Source: Mumia sp. ZJ1417 (GTDB lineage Bacteria > Actinomycetota > Actinomycetes > Propionibacteriales > Nocardioidaceae). From it: a stretch of DNA of 64,000 bases. Under the pieces are notes generated by a model. It searched no databases, had not been told where the DNA came from, and saw only the letters and a list, made by a program, of their open reading frames with translations. The stretch covers positions 3,162,001-3,226,000 of the forward strand of contig NZ_CP059901.1 in the NCBI RefSeq assembly GCF_014127285.1, written 5' to 3'. Made by a program: the position numbers and the translations under genes. This document shows, piece by piece, positions 27,295-36,421 of this stretch; the first letter of the stretch is position 1, and every line of letters starts with the position of its first letter.

Positions 27295-30101
27295 CGCACC
27301 TCCCTCGCTCGTCCCGGTGCGGCCACGACGACGGCCACGAGCAGCAGCGCCAGCTGGCCGCGCGCCACCCACGGACGCACCGCCGACGACGGCGGCTCGT
27401 GCGGCTCGCCGGCGACGGTGAAGGTCCAGACCCGCGACCCTTCGGGACTGCCAGAGGGCTCCAGGCCGGGCGCGGCCTCGAGGGCGTCGACAAGATCAGG
27501 GTCAGCGGGGGCGGGCAGGTAGATCGACTGGATCCCGTACGAGCCGAGCCGCTCGAGCACACCCGTCGAGGGGTTGGACAGCAGCAGGCGGACGTCCACG
27601 TCCAGGGACCGCAGGTCCTCGGGCGACGGCATGACTGCCTCGTCGCCGAGGCGCGTGCCGTCGCCGGACACGACGCGCTGGGTCACGCCTTCCTCGCGCG
27701 TGCCGGTGAGGACGAGCGTGGACCTGCCGTCCTCGGCCCGCGCCGCGAGGTAGGCAGGGATCTCGTCGGGCGTGCCACGCTCGAGCGGGTCGCCGTCGCC
27801 GCGGACCGCCCACCACGTGAGGGCGACAGCAGGGCCGACCAGGGCGAGGACCACGAGCACGGCGAACGCGCGCCGTCGCACGGGACGGTCGGCGAGGCGT
27901 CCGTGGAGGCCGTCGGCGGCGCTCCCTGCCGCTGCGGCGAGGGCAGCGATCCACAAGGTGGCCGGCACTCCCACCCAGACCGGGCCGCCCGAGATGCCGT
28001 CGGTGAAGGTCGCGCCGGCGCCGAAGCTCGCCCACCCGAGCACCCAGAGCCCGGTCGCCCACGCGACGAGGACGGCAGACCGGGTCTCCCTGCGCAGCAG
28101 GGCCAACACACCGAGCAGCAGAAGACCCGCGGTGGCGTACGTGGCGATGCCCGGACCGCCCGCGTGCCCGAGGGCGAGCTGCCAGGTCGGCGGGTCGAGG
28201 TCGCCGACATCGGCGTTGGCGCGCCCCGCCTCCCACCACCAGGCACCGGGGTCGAGCGCGCGCCGCCACATCCAGGAGCCCAGCAGCAGCCATGGGAGGA
28301 GCAGCGCGGTCGCGATGCTCGGCCAGCCGCGGCGGCGCAGCAAGATGGCGCCGGCGACGAGCAGCGGTCCCGCCGCGAGCAGGTACGTGACCGGGGCGAA
28401 CGCCGTCGCGAGCGTGAGCCACAGCCCAAGACGCAGACCGTCCGTGACCCGCGGCCGCGTCATCAGCAGGTAGGCGGAGTTCACGATCGCCGGGGCCGCC
28501 GCGAGGGCGACGACCGTCCCGATCCGTCCCTGGACCAGGGCGCCGGACGTCGCGACCAGCAGGCCGTACGTGGCTCCCCACCACAGCCGGACCCCCGGGG
28601 AGGCGAACAGGCGGCGGCCGAGACGGTGGGCGGTGAGCGCGGCGAGCAGGGCGCCGGCGAGGACCACGATGCTGACGGCCAGGTCCGCATTGCCGCCCAG
28701 GAGGGTGGCCAGGAGGGCCAGCGGGACGACGTAGCCGGGTGCGGGCACGTCGCTGCCGATGCTGACATCGTGCGAGCCGGCGGTGAAGAACGACCACCAC
28801 GCTCCCGCCCCGTCGGGGGCGGGCAAGAGCGCCCCGCCCATCAGGAAGCCCGAGCCGATGACGCTGCGCGAGGCGACGAACGCGACGAGCGTGAGGACGA
28901 GCATCGTCGTCAGCCACGGGTGCCGTGACAGGTACGAGCCGGTGGTCGGGAGTTCCTCGTCGTCGTCCTCCGGGCGCAGCTCGACCGCGGCGCGCCGGCC
29001 GGTCATCTCTGGCGCAGGACCGACGAGGGTGTTGACGAGCTCACCGAGGGCGTCGAGGCCGTGCCGGTACGGGATCAGGGGCGAGGGCAGCAGACGCTCA
29101 CGGACGCTGCGCGCGTCGACGCGGGCAGCGGCGGCACGACGCCGTCGCGCCGCCAGCATCGCGAATGGCCTGCGGTAGACCGCCAGGACACCGAAGATCT
29201 CATCGGCGGCCTCGCGCGGGGCCTTGGCGAGCAGCAGCACGAGGGCGCGCAGGAGGGTGCCGAGGAACAGGCGTACGGACTGCCAGAAGAAACCGGGCCG
29301 GCTCGCGTTGGCGAGCAGCGTGTACGTCGCGGCGCGGCGCATCTCGCGGCGTGGCCTCGGCGCCAGCGACCCCGGACGCAGCCCGGTGGCAGCGGCCTCG
29401 ACGTGGAAGAAGACCGACGACGGGGCGACGCGCACACGGTAGCCGCGGCGTGCGGCGCGCCACCCGAGGTCGATGTCGTCGAAGAACAGCGGGAGCCGGG
29501 GGTCGAAGCCGCCGAGGTCCTCGAGGACGCGTCGGCGTACGAGCATCCCGGCGGTGCTCACGGCGAGGACGTCGCGCGGGCGGTCGTGCTGGCCCTGGTC
29601 GGGCTCGCCGCGCTCCAGACCTGTCTCGCGCGCACCCGTCCCGCTGATCGTGACCCCGACCTCGAGGAGGCGCTTGAGGGACGGCCACTCGCGGAGCTTG
29701 GGCCCCGCGATGCCGATGTCCTCCGACTGCGTCGCCTGGTCGAGCAGGTGCGCGAGCGCGTCAGGACCGGGCGCCGAGTCGTCGTGCAGCAGCCAGACCC
29801 AATCGGTTGGCGCCGACCCCTCCAGCGCCACACGGACCGCATCGCCAAAGCCGGTGCCCGGCGGCGCCGTACGGATCGATGCAGAGTGCAGGTAGCGCGC
29901 CAGGATCTCGCGTGTCTGGTCGGTCGACGACACGTCGACCGCCACGACTGCCTGCGGGAGGTGGGCGAGCGACGCGAGCGCATCGAGCACCAGTGGGAGC
30001 CACCCTGCACCGTTGCGGCACACGATGACGGCCGTGACGCTGGGTGGGGCGGCGAGCCAGTTCCGGGAGGGGACAAGGCCCTCGTCGACGCCTTCGATCA
30101 T
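27291..30101 (-). CDS. Large polytopic membrane glycosyltransferase, GT2 family
   Basis: This 936-residue protein has a cytoplasmic GT2 domain at about residues 20-290 and then many membrane segments (about residues 300-320 and 395-760) plus an extracytoplasmic tail. GT2 marks are VIVCRNGAGWLP, the metal-site region LLHDDSAPG and the LFFDDIDLGWRAARRGYRV acceptor motif. It probably adds sugar to a lipid-linked envelope polymer. TAGACT lies nine nt before the ATG at 30101, so the transcript may be leaderless. The partner gene DUF5719 overlaps it downstream. Confidence 0.88.
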   Translation of the reverse strand: MIEGVDEGLVPSRNWLAAPPSVTAVIVCRNGAGWLPLVLDALASLAHLPQAVVAVDVSSTDQTREILARYLHSASIRTAPPGTGFGDAVRVALEGSAPTDWVWLLHDDSAPGPDALAHLLDQATQSEDIGIAGPKLREWPSLKRLLEVGVTISGTGARETGLERGEPDQGQHDRPRDVLAVSTAGMLVRRRVLEDLGGFDPRLPLFFDDIDLGWRAARRGYRVRVAPSSVFFHVEAAATGLRPGSLAPRPRREMRRAATYTLLANASRPGFFWQSVRLFLGTLLRALVLLLAKAPREAADEIFGVLAVYRRPFAMLAARRRRAAAARVDARSVRERLLPSPLIPYRHGLDALGELVNTLVGPAPEMTGRRAAVELRPEDDDEELPTTGSYLSRHPWLTTMLVLTLVAFVASRSVIGSGFLMGGALLPAPDGAGAWWSFFTAGSHDVSIGSDVPAPGYVVPLALLATLLGGNADLAVSIVVLAGALLAALTAHRLGRRLFASPGVRLWWGATYGLLVATSGALVQGRIGTVVALAAAPAIVNSAYLLMTRPRVTDGLRLGLWLTLATAFAPVTYLLAAGPLLVAGAILLRRRGWPSIATALLLPWLLLGSWMWRRALDPGAWWWEAGRANADVGDLDPPTWQLALGHAGGPGIATYATAGLLLLGVLALLRRETRSAVLVAWATGLWVLGWASFGAGATFTDGISGGPVWVGVPATLWIAALAAAAGSAADGLHGRLADRPVRRRAFAVLVVLALVGPAVALTWWAVRGDGDPLERGTPDEIPAYLAARAEDGRSTLVLTGTREEGVTQRVVSGDGTRLGDEAVMPSPEDLRSLDVDVRLLLSNPSTGVLERLGSYGIQSIYLPAPADPDLVDALEAAPGLEPSGSPEGSRVWTFTVAGEPHEPPSSAVRPWVARGQLALLLVAVVVAAPGRAREVR

Positions 30102-30110
30102 AGGTGCTGG

Positions 30111-30116
30111 AGTCTA
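30111..30116 (-). promoter_or_regulatory. -10 element TAGACT before the GT2 gene
   Basis: TAGACT on the minus strand is nine nt from the ATG at 30101. Confidence 0.45.
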
Positions 30117-30211
30117 GCCATCCGCCTGGTGCACGGACGTCCCGGCACCACCGCGCGGCGCCCGATCGCCGCCGTGCGAGGGCCGGGCGCCACGCTGCGG
30201 CGCCCGCCGCG

Positions 30212-30460
30212 TCAGATCGCGCGCTTCTTGAGCTTGCGACGCTCCCGCTCGGACAGCCCGCCCCAGATCCCGAAGCGCTCGTCGTTCTCGAGCGCGTACT
30301 CGAGGCACTCGCCACGCACGTCGCACGTCAGGCAGACCCGTTTTGCCTCTCGCGTCGAGCCGCCCTTCTCTGGGAAGAACGCCTCCGGATCCGTCTGCGC
30401 GCACAGTGCGCGGTCCTGCCAGCCCATCTCCTCGGCGTCTGCGTGGAAGAGATCTTCCAT
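30212..30460 (-). CDS. whiB2: WhiB-family iron-sulfur regulator (WhiB2/WhmD type)
   Basis: This 82-residue transcription factor binds a [4Fe-4S] cluster through C20, C43, C46 and C52 (spacing C-x22-C-x2-C-x5-C) and has the GIWGG turn at about 64-68 followed by a basic ERERRKLKKR helix for DNA contact. WhiB2/WhmD controls septation in mycobacteria and sporulation-specific division in Streptomyces, and the position beside fbiA and manB matches that subfamily. The ATG at 30460 is preceded by AGGAGG with an eight-nt spacer. Confidence 0.93.
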   Translation of the reverse strand: MEDLFHADAEEMGWQDRALCAQTDPEAFFPEKGGSTREAKRVCLTCDVRGECLEYALENDERFGIWGGLSERERRKLKKRAI

Positions 30461-30599
30461 CAGTCTCGCCTCCTGCCCCTCGTGATCCCCGTGGTCAGCG
30501 CCGCCCTTGACCGGACGCGGGCCCCGACCCCTCGAGGACCCACTGCCGGTGACGACATCGCCCCCGACTTGCATCCGGCCGTCCAAGAAAAGGACGACA

Positions 30600-30640
30600 C
30601 TAATGAAATTACAAGCCTGTCAATACCGATCCGTCAAGCC
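30600..30640 (-). promoter_or_regulatory. AT-rich promoter region of the whiB2-like gene
   Basis: The minus strand shows TTGACG (complement of 30632-30637) and TTGACA (complement of 30618-30623), each followed by AT-rich sequence with TGTAAT or TAGTGT as possible -10s. The start codon is about 130 nt downstream, so a long leader is likely. Confidence 0.4.
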
Positions 30641-30658
30641 GAAGAGTGCTAATGCGAA

Positions 30659-30683
30659 GGCCCGCACCACTGTGGTACGGGCC
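30659..30683 (-). terminator. Hairpin after the Trp/Gln-rich membrane protein gene
   Basis: GGCCCGCACCAC (30659-30670) pairs with GTGGTACGGGCC (30672-30683) except at one position. It lies 23 nt past the stop codon at 30706 and separates that gene from the whiB2-like promoter. Confidence 0.6.
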
Positions 30684-30705
30684 AACGCGTGCAGATCGGG
30701 GTTGC

Positions 30706-32007
30706 TCAGGCGCCGTTCCCCGGCGACCACCACGAGCTCGGGCCGGGCTGGCCGTCGTCGCGTCCGTCGCCCTGCTCGGCATCGCTCGCCGACTCGGACC
30801 CGGGGTCCGTGCTCGTGGCGTCGGCGGCATCGGCGTTGTCGAACGTGGCGTCACCCAGACGGGACCCGCCCCACGAGACATCGCCCCCGCCCCACGGCTG
30901 CTGCTCGCTCGCCGGCTCAGGCTGGTAGGTGGGCTGCTCAGGCTGGTAGGTGGGCTGCTCGGCCTGCGGCGCCCACGAGGAGCCGTACTCGGTCGGCGCC
31001 TGCCACGAAGGCTGCTCGGTCGCCTCCTGTGCCCACGCCTGCGGCTGCGCGGGCTCGGAAGAACCCCACTGCGCGTCACGCGCCCACGTGGACTCCTGGC
31101 CACCCCAGCCCGACTGCGCGGGCTGTGCCGGCTGCTCGGCGGCGGGTGCGACCCAGGAGGACTGCTCCTGCGGCTGCCACGCCGACGGGGCCGCGGCCTC
31201 GGCGGGGGGGCTCCACACCGCGGTGGACTGCTCAGCGGGCTCCACCTCGGGAGCGGCCTCCACCTGCGGCGCGGGCGCCTCGTGCTGCGCGGGCTGCTGT
31301 GCGGGCGTGCTCGGAGCGGGCGAGCCCCAGGCCGACCCTGCGGCCTCGGCTCCCACAGCGCCTGCCGCCGCGGCACCCGCGGCGCCGGCGGCGTACCCGC
31401 CGTACTGCTGCCAGCCCTGCTGCGGCGCGGCCGGCTGCGCACTCTGCTGCGGCCCCTGCGGCGCCTGCTGCTGCCAGCCACCCTGCTGCGGCGCCTGACC
31501 GCCCCACTGCTGGGCCGGCGCTGCGGGCCAGCCGCCCTGCTGCTGCCCCTGCTGCGGCTGACCACCCCACTGGCCACCCTGGCCGCCCTGGGCGGGCGAC
31601 CACTGCGGCTGACGGACGGGCGCCGGCAGCTCCCGGAGGACGACGACCGTGTAGAAGAGCGCGACTCCGACGAACCCGAGCGCCGCGAGCATGTCGAGCA
31701 CGTAGGACGCCTTGGCCGGCAGGAGATCCTCGCCGAGGACCTTGATCAGGCCCCACAGCGTCAGGACGGCCGCGACACCGAGGACACCGAGGCCCACGAA
31801 GGTGATGAGGCGTGCGTGGGGGCTCAGGTCGTCCTTGCGCGTCGCGAGCGCCACGGCGGCCACGACCGCCACCACACCCACGCTCAGGCGTGTCTCGAAC
31901 GGTCCGTCGTCGATCAGCGCGATGAGCGCCGCGAGCAGCGAAACGGCGACGACGCCGAGCAGCGAGTACGACAGGATGTCGCGGTACTTGCGTAGTGAGT
32001 CGGTCAC
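30706..32007 (-). CDS. Four-helix membrane protein with long Trp/Gln/Pro-rich tail
   Basis: This 433-residue protein has four membrane segments in residues about 12-32, 40-55, 66-88 and 102-125. After them about 300 residues are low complexity: Gln, Ala, Pro, Gly and an unusual number of Trp, in units such as QGGWQQQAPQ and TYQPEQPTYQPE. The tail looks disordered and cytoplasmic. This layout resembles the actinobacterial DUF5336 / 34-kDa antigen type, but I cannot confirm homology. The GTG at 32007 has AGGAG about 12 nt upstream. Function is unknown. Confidence 0.65.
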   Translation of the reverse strand: MTDSLRKYRDILSYSLLGVVAVSLLAALIALIDDGPFETRLSVGVVAVVAAVALATRKDDLSPHARLITFVGLGVLGVAAVLTLWGLIKVLGEDLLPAKASYVLDMLAALGFVGVALFYTVVVLRELPAPVRQPQWSPAQGGQGGQWGGQPQQGQQQGGWPAAPAQQWGGQAPQQGGWQQQAPQGPQQSAQPAAPQQGWQQYGGYAAGAAGAAAAGAVGAEAAGSAWGSPAPSTPAQQPAQHEAPAPQVEAAPEVEPAEQSTAVWSPPAEAAAPSAWQPQEQSSWVAPAAEQPAQPAQSGWGGQESTWARDAQWGSSEPAQPQAWAQEATEQPSWQAPTEYGSSWAPQAEQPTYQPEQPTYQPEPASEQQPWGGGDVSWGGSRLGDATFDNADAADATSTDPGSESASDAEQGDGRDDGQPGPSSWWSPGNGA

Positions 32008-32139
32008 GGATCCCCATCTCCTGGTTCGGGCGCAGAGCCATGCCCTGTCCCAGTGGACGGGCCTACCCTACGCAGTCCCCGGCTCATCGGTCTCCCCCGG
32101 GCGTGCGGGTTCTTCGTCCCCGGAGGGGAGAATGGCTGC

Positions 32140-33117
32140 ATGAGGATCACGGTTCTGTCCGGAGGCATCGGCGGCGCGACCTTCGTCGGCGGACTGCTCG
32201 ACGAGGTGGGCGACGACGCCGACGTGACCGTCGTCGGCAACACCGCCGACGACATCTGGTTGTTCGGGCTCAAGGTGTGCCCTGACCTCGACACGCTGAT
32301 GTACACCCTCGGCGGCGGGATCGACACCGAGCGCCGGTGGGGCCGCGCCGACGAGACGTGGAGCGTCAAGGAGGAGCTCGCCGCGTACGGCGCACAGCCG
32401 ACGTGGTTCGGCCTGGGCGACCGCGACGTGGCCACCCACCTGGTCCGGACCCAGATGCTCGAGGCGGGCTACTCCCTCAGCGACGTCACCCGCGCGCTGT
32501 GCGTGCGGTGGGAGCCGGGGGTCACGCTGCTGCCGATGACCGACGACCGCGTCGAGACCCACGTCGTGGTCGAGGAAGGCGGACAGCGCAGCGCGATCCA
32601 CTTCCAGGAGTACTGGGTGCGTCTGCGCGCCTCGGTCCCCGCGCACGGCGTCGTGATGATCGGGATCGACGACACCAAGCCCGCGCCCGGCGTCGTCGAG
32701 GCGATCGCCGACGCCGACGTCGTCCTCGTGCCTCCCTCGAACCCGGTCGTCTCGGTCGGCCCGATCCTCGCGGTTCCGGGGATCGCCGACGCGCTGCGGT
32801 CGACGTCTGCCCCGGTCGTCGGGGTGTCGCCGATCATCGGCCCCGGTGCCGTACGAGGCATGGCGGACCAGCTCCTGACCGGTCTCGGCGTCGAGGTCAG
32901 CGCCAGTGCCGTCGCCGCCCGGTACGGCGCCCGCTCACGCGGCGGCGTGCTCGACGGCTGGCTCGTCGACACCTCCGACGCGTCACAACTCGCGGCGGTC
33001 GCCGACGCCGGCATCGAGGGGCGCGCCGTCCCTCTCTACATGTCCGACGCCGCCACGACCCGTACGCTCGCCGCCGACGCGCTCAGGCTCGCCCAGGAGA
33101 TCGGGTCGCGCCCGTGA
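32140..33117 (+). CDS. fbiA: 2-phospho-L-lactate transferase (F420 biosynthesis)
   Basis: FbiA/CofD joins the phosphoenolpyruvate or lactyl moiety from its guanylyl carrier to the deazaflavin Fo, making (dehydro)F420-0. The 325-residue product starts with the GGIGGA loop (LSGGIGGATFVGGL), then VGNTADD, PDLDTLMYTLGG and the GDRDVATH region, all typical. The ATG at 32140 follows GGAGGGG. It overlaps fbiB (GTGA), as in other actinobacteria, where the two genes lie beside whiB2. Confidence 0.95.
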   Translation: MRITVLSGGIGGATFVGGLLDEVGDDADVTVVGNTADDIWLFGLKVCPDLDTLMYTLGGGIDTERRWGRADETWSVKEELAAYGAQPTWFGLGDRDVATHLVRTQMLEAGYSLSDVTRALCVRWEPGVTLLPMTDDRVETHVVVEEGGQRSAIHFQEYWVRLRASVPAHGVVMIGIDDTKPAPGVVEAIADADVVLVPPSNPVVSVGPILAVPGIADALRSTSAPVVGVSPIIGPGAVRGMADQLLTGLGVEVSASAVAARYGARSRGGVLDGWLVDTSDASQLAAVADAGIEGRAVPLYMSDAATTRTLAADALRLAQEIGSRP

Positions 33118-34100
33118 GCCTGACCCTGTGGCCGGTCACCGGCGTCGGCGAGGTCGGGCCCGGCGACGACCTCGTCAGCCTCCTTCTCGAGCGACTCGAC
33201 GAGCCGCTGCGGGACGGCGACGTCGTGGTGGTCACCAGCAAGATCGTGAGCAAGGCGCTCGGGCTCTCGACGGCCGCCGACCGCGATTGCGTCATCGACG
33301 CCGAGACCGTACGGGTCGTCGCGCGCCGCGGTGCGACCCGCATCGTCCGCAACCGTGCGGGCCTCACGATGGCCGCTGCCGGCGTCGACGCCAGCAACAC
33401 CGCACCCGGCACCGCGCTCTGGCTTCCTCACGACCCGGACGCGGCCGCGCGCGACCTGCGGGTGCGGCTGCGCCGCCGCGCCGGCGTCGAGATCGCCGTC
33501 GTGCTCTCCGACACGGCCGGACGTGCGTGGCGCCGCGGGCAGACCGACATCGCCATCGGGAGCGCCGGCCTCAAGGTCGTCAACTCGCTGTCGGGGACGC
33601 AAGACACCTTCGGCAACGCCCTCCACGTCACCGAGCCGGCCGTCGCCGACGAGATCGCGGGTGCCGCCGAGCTCGTGGCCGGCAAGACGAGCCAAGCACC
33701 GTTCGTCGTCGTACGGGGGCTCCCCCGGCACTGGGTCGGCGATCACTGGGCCCACCCGCAGTCAGGCGCCGCCACGCTCCTGCGCCCCGACGACGAGGAC
33801 CTCTTCGGGCTCGGCGCACGGGACGCGGTCGAGGTGGCCGTCGGGACCGGGAGGCCTGTCGGGTTCCCCGCACCCGAGCCAGACGCGTACGACCGGGTCC
33901 TCGCGCTCGCCGCGCCCGCGGAGGCTCTTGTCGAGGTGACCGCGACCGACCCCGCGACGTTCGTGGTCGCGGTCAAGGACGACTCCGACGAGGCGCTCGT
34001 GGAGGCCGGTCGCGTCTCCGAGCGGCTGCGCGTGGCTGCGCGTGCCCATGGGGTGGACGTCGCGATCGAGGTGCGACCCTCAGGTGCCCGCGGCCGTTAG
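33114..34100 (+). CDS. fbiB: F420-0:gamma-glutamyl ligase, short form without nitroreductase domain
   Basis: The N-terminal CofE domain (about 1-245) adds gamma-linked glutamates to F420-0: VVVTSKIVSKALG, GTALWLPHDPD, SDTAGRAWRRGQTDIAIG and the HWVGDHW region are seen. Mycobacterial FbiB is about 448 residues because a C-terminal FMN-dependent domain reduces dehydro-F420-0. Here the protein ends at 328 with about 80 residues of another kind (AYDRVLALAAPAEALVEVTATDP onward). The GTG overlaps the fbiA stop. Either a separate enzyme does the reduction or the route differs. Confidence 0.88.
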   Translation: MSLTLWPVTGVGEVGPGDDLVSLLLERLDEPLRDGDVVVVTSKIVSKALGLSTAADRDCVIDAETVRVVARRGATRIVRNRAGLTMAAAGVDASNTAPGTALWLPHDPDAAARDLRVRLRRRAGVEIAVVLSDTAGRAWRRGQTDIAIGSAGLKVVNSLSGTQDTFGNALHVTEPAVADEIAGAAELVAGKTSQAPFVVVRGLPRHWVGDHWAHPQSGAATLLRPDDEDLFGLGARDAVEVAVGTGRPVGFPAPEPDAYDRVLALAAPAEALVEVTATDPATFVVAVKDDSDEALVEAGRVSERLRVAARAHGVDVAIEVRPSGARGR

Positions 34101-34103
34101 GGT
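34098..34103 (+). promoter_or_regulatory. Leaderless -10 element TAGGGT
   Basis: TAGGGT overlaps the fbiB stop codon and lies six nt before the GTG at 34110. Confidence 0.45.
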
Positions 34104-34109
34104 GGCACC

Positions 34110-34817
34110 GTGACGATCGCCGACCTGCTTGCACGGGCCACCACTGTCGATCCGTCGCGGCCCGCCGTCACGTTCTACGACCTGACCACCGGCGAGCGGG
34201 TGGAACTGAGCCTGACGACCTGCACCAACTGGGTCGCCAAGACCGCCAACATGCTCCAGGACACCCTCGGGTGCGACGAGGACACCACCGTCGACGTTCT
34301 GCTCCCGGTGCACTGGGAGACGGTCATCTGGTTCTTGGCGACGTGGGTCGCAGGGGCGACCGTCAGCCTGCGCCCGGGTGACCGGCTCGCTGTCGTCGAC
34401 CCGGCGACGCTCGAGGAGGCGGCGAGCGCCGACGACGTCGTCGCTCTCTCGCTGCGCCCGCTCGGCGGCCGCTTCACCACACCGTTGCCCGGCGGCGTCC
34501 TCGACTACAACGCCGAGGTGCCCGCGCACGGCGACCACTTCACCGCGTACTACCCACCCGCCCACGGCTCACCGGCGCTCATCACCGACGACGGCGTGCT
34601 CAGCCACGAGGAGCTCACGGACCGCGCGAGCGGCACGTACGCCCCGGGCGCGCGCGTGATGATCGTCGGAGACCGCGACCTCGGCCCCTTGGTCGATGCG
34701 GTCCTCGCCGCGCTCGACGCCAACGGATCGCTCGTGCTGGTCCGGACGCCGGACGCCGACGCGCACCGCGACCAGCTCGCCGCGATCGCCGAGACCGAGC
34801 GCGTCACCGTCGCGTGA
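34110..34817 (+). CDS. TIGR03089 family protein
   Basis: This 235-residue protein belongs to the actinobacterial TIGR03089 family, which looks like the N-terminal part of AMP-binding enzymes but lacks their catalytic core. Recognisable segments are TIADLLARATTVDPSRPAVTF, NWVAKTANML and LLPVHWETVIWFLATWVAGAT. Function is unknown. The GTG at 34110 is nine nt past fbiB; a TAGGGT just upstream could give its own leaderless message. It converges on an LCP gene. Confidence 0.85.
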   Translation: MTIADLLARATTVDPSRPAVTFYDLTTGERVELSLTTCTNWVAKTANMLQDTLGCDEDTTVDVLLPVHWETVIWFLATWVAGATVSLRPGDRLAVVDPATLEEAASADDVVALSLRPLGGRFTTPLPGGVLDYNAEVPAHGDHFTAYYPPAHGSPALITDDGVLSHEELTDRASGTYAPGARVMIVGDRDLGPLVDAVLAALDANGSLVLVRTPDADAHRDQLAAIAETERVTVA

Positions 34818-34823
34818 CGCGGG

Positions 34824-36284
34824 TCAGCAGACGTCGCCGAGGTCCTCGGCGTCGTTGATCCGAGCCGAACGCTCTTTGTCGGGATCGGCCCCGGCCTTCT
34901 CCGACTTCGCAGTCTTCTCATTCGCCTCGCCGTCTCCCGACGTGCCGGCCGCCTCGGATGTCTTCGCCGGGGGCTTCTCCGAGCGCGCGATCCCCTTGTC
35001 GACCATGCGGCGGATCTTGTCGAAGTCCGGGTCGCCGGTCTGGATCGCCGGCGGGACCAGCGACACCGTCGACACCTTTGCCCCCCGCGCCTTCAGCGCC
35101 AGCTCGACGAACGTGTCGAGGTCCGCGGCGGGGATGTCGGTGCTCAGCATCTTCTTGCTCGAGTCGGCGATGCTGGTCGCCTTGAGGAGCACGGTGTTGG
35201 GGTCGAGCTGGGTCAGCATCGCGCTCATCAGGCACTTCTGGCGCGCCATGCGCGAGTAGTCGGAGTTCTGGACGCGGCTGCGGGCGTACCAGAGCGCCTC
35301 GCGACCGTCGAGCTTCTGGCGCCCCTTGGGGATCCAGTCGGTGATCGGCGAACCGATGCCACCGATCGCGGTGCGCTCACGGACCCGGATCTTCACGCCG
35401 CCGACCGCGTCGACGAGCGAGGCGAAGCCCTTCATGTTGACGAGCACGTGGTAGCTGATTTTGAGCCCGGTGATCTCCTCGACGGCTGCCCGGGTCGCGT
35501 CGATGCCTTCGTGGTCGCTGCCCTCGAACAGGTCGGGGTGGTCGTCGGCCCACGTGTTGACGCTGTTGAGGTAGCAACCGTCGCAGTCGAAGCCGCGCGG
35601 GAACTCCTCCTTCATCGGGTGCCCGTCGGGGAACGGGACGTCGGCAAGGTTGCGCGGCAGGCCGACGAGCACGGTGTCCCCGGTCTCGGTGTCGATGCTC
35701 GCGACGGTCAGCGAGTCCGGTCGCAGACCGTCACGGCCCTTGCCCGAGTCGCCTCCGAGGAGCAGCACGTTGTAGCGCCCATGCTCGGCCTCGCGGACGA
35801 CCGAGGAGCCGAAGACCGTGCTGATGAAGTCCTGCTGGACGGCCATGAGGTTGGAGGCAACGAACAGGGCACCCGCGGTCACGAAGCACAGCAGGCCGCT
35901 GACCCCACTGACGGCGAGGCGGTGCTTGCGCTCGAGCCGCAGCGGGGTTCCGAGACGCCAGGAGTCGGCGAACAGGGCCACCCACCCGAGGGCGAGCGCG
36001 ATGAGGGCGAAGCGCATGAGCCACAGCAGGCCGGTCGACGTGAGGAGGGAGATCACGATGCCCCGGTCGATCCATGCCAGCAGGAGGAGCAGGAGGACGA
36101 GACCCCACAGGCCGGCCCAGATCCGCAGCGCCACGCGTCCGACCTGCTTGTTGCCGGCCAGCAGCTGCGCCGAGCCGGGGGCCACGAGCGTCATGACCAT
36201 CAACGAGAGCGCTCTGCGGAATCGGACGCGGGCCGAGTCCACCTCTGCCTGCGTTCGTCCGTACGAGTCTTCGCGGTCGGACAT
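34824..36284 (-). CDS. LCP (LytR-CpsA-Psr) family protein with four N-terminal membrane segments
   Basis: LCP proteins attach glycopolymers to peptidoglycan at the outer membrane face. This 486-residue member has four membrane segments (about residues 28-48, 55-78, 80-110 and 128-150); typical members have one. The LCP domain follows (VLLLGGDSGKGRDGLRPDSLTVASID, GLPRNL, LWYARSRVQNSDYSRMARQ), holding the conserved Arg/Asp pyrophosphate-binding residues. The C-terminal tail is acidic and disordered. The ATG at 36284 diverges from a second LCP gene, 137 nt away. Confidence 0.88.
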   Translation of the reverse strand: MSDREDSYGRTQAEVDSARVRFRRALSLMVMTLVAPGSAQLLAGNKQVGRVALRIWAGLWGLVLLLLLLAWIDRGIVISLLTSTGLLWLMRFALIALALGWVALFADSWRLGTPLRLERKHRLAVSGVSGLLCFVTAGALFVASNLMAVQQDFISTVFGSSVVREAEHGRYNVLLLGGDSGKGRDGLRPDSLTVASIDTETGDTVLVGLPRNLADVPFPDGHPMKEEFPRGFDCDGCYLNSVNTWADDHPDLFEGSDHEGIDATRAAVEEITGLKISYHVLVNMKGFASLVDAVGGVKIRVRERTAIGGIGSPITDWIPKGRQKLDGREALWYARSRVQNSDYSRMARQKCLMSAMLTQLDPNTVLLKATSIADSSKKMLSTDIPAADLDTFVELALKARGAKVSTVSLVPPAIQTGDPDFDKIRRMVDKGIARSEKPPAKTSEAAGTSGDGEANEKTAKSEKAGADPDKERSARINDAEDLGDVC

Positions 36285-36408
36285 GTACCCCCGTGATGTC
36301 GCTGTCGGTGCGGCGCCCACCCCTGGACGCCCCGCCAGTATCACCAGCGGACCGGCCTCGACCGGGACGACGCGCCGAGGAGGGCGCAGCACGCGCGACG
36401 TCGTCCGG

Positions 36409-36414
36409 TACCTT
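36409..36414 (+). promoter_or_regulatory. Leaderless -10 element TACCTT of second LCP gene
   Basis: TACCTT lies seven nt before the ATG at 36422. Confidence 0.45.
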
Positions 36415-36421
36415 CGAACGC

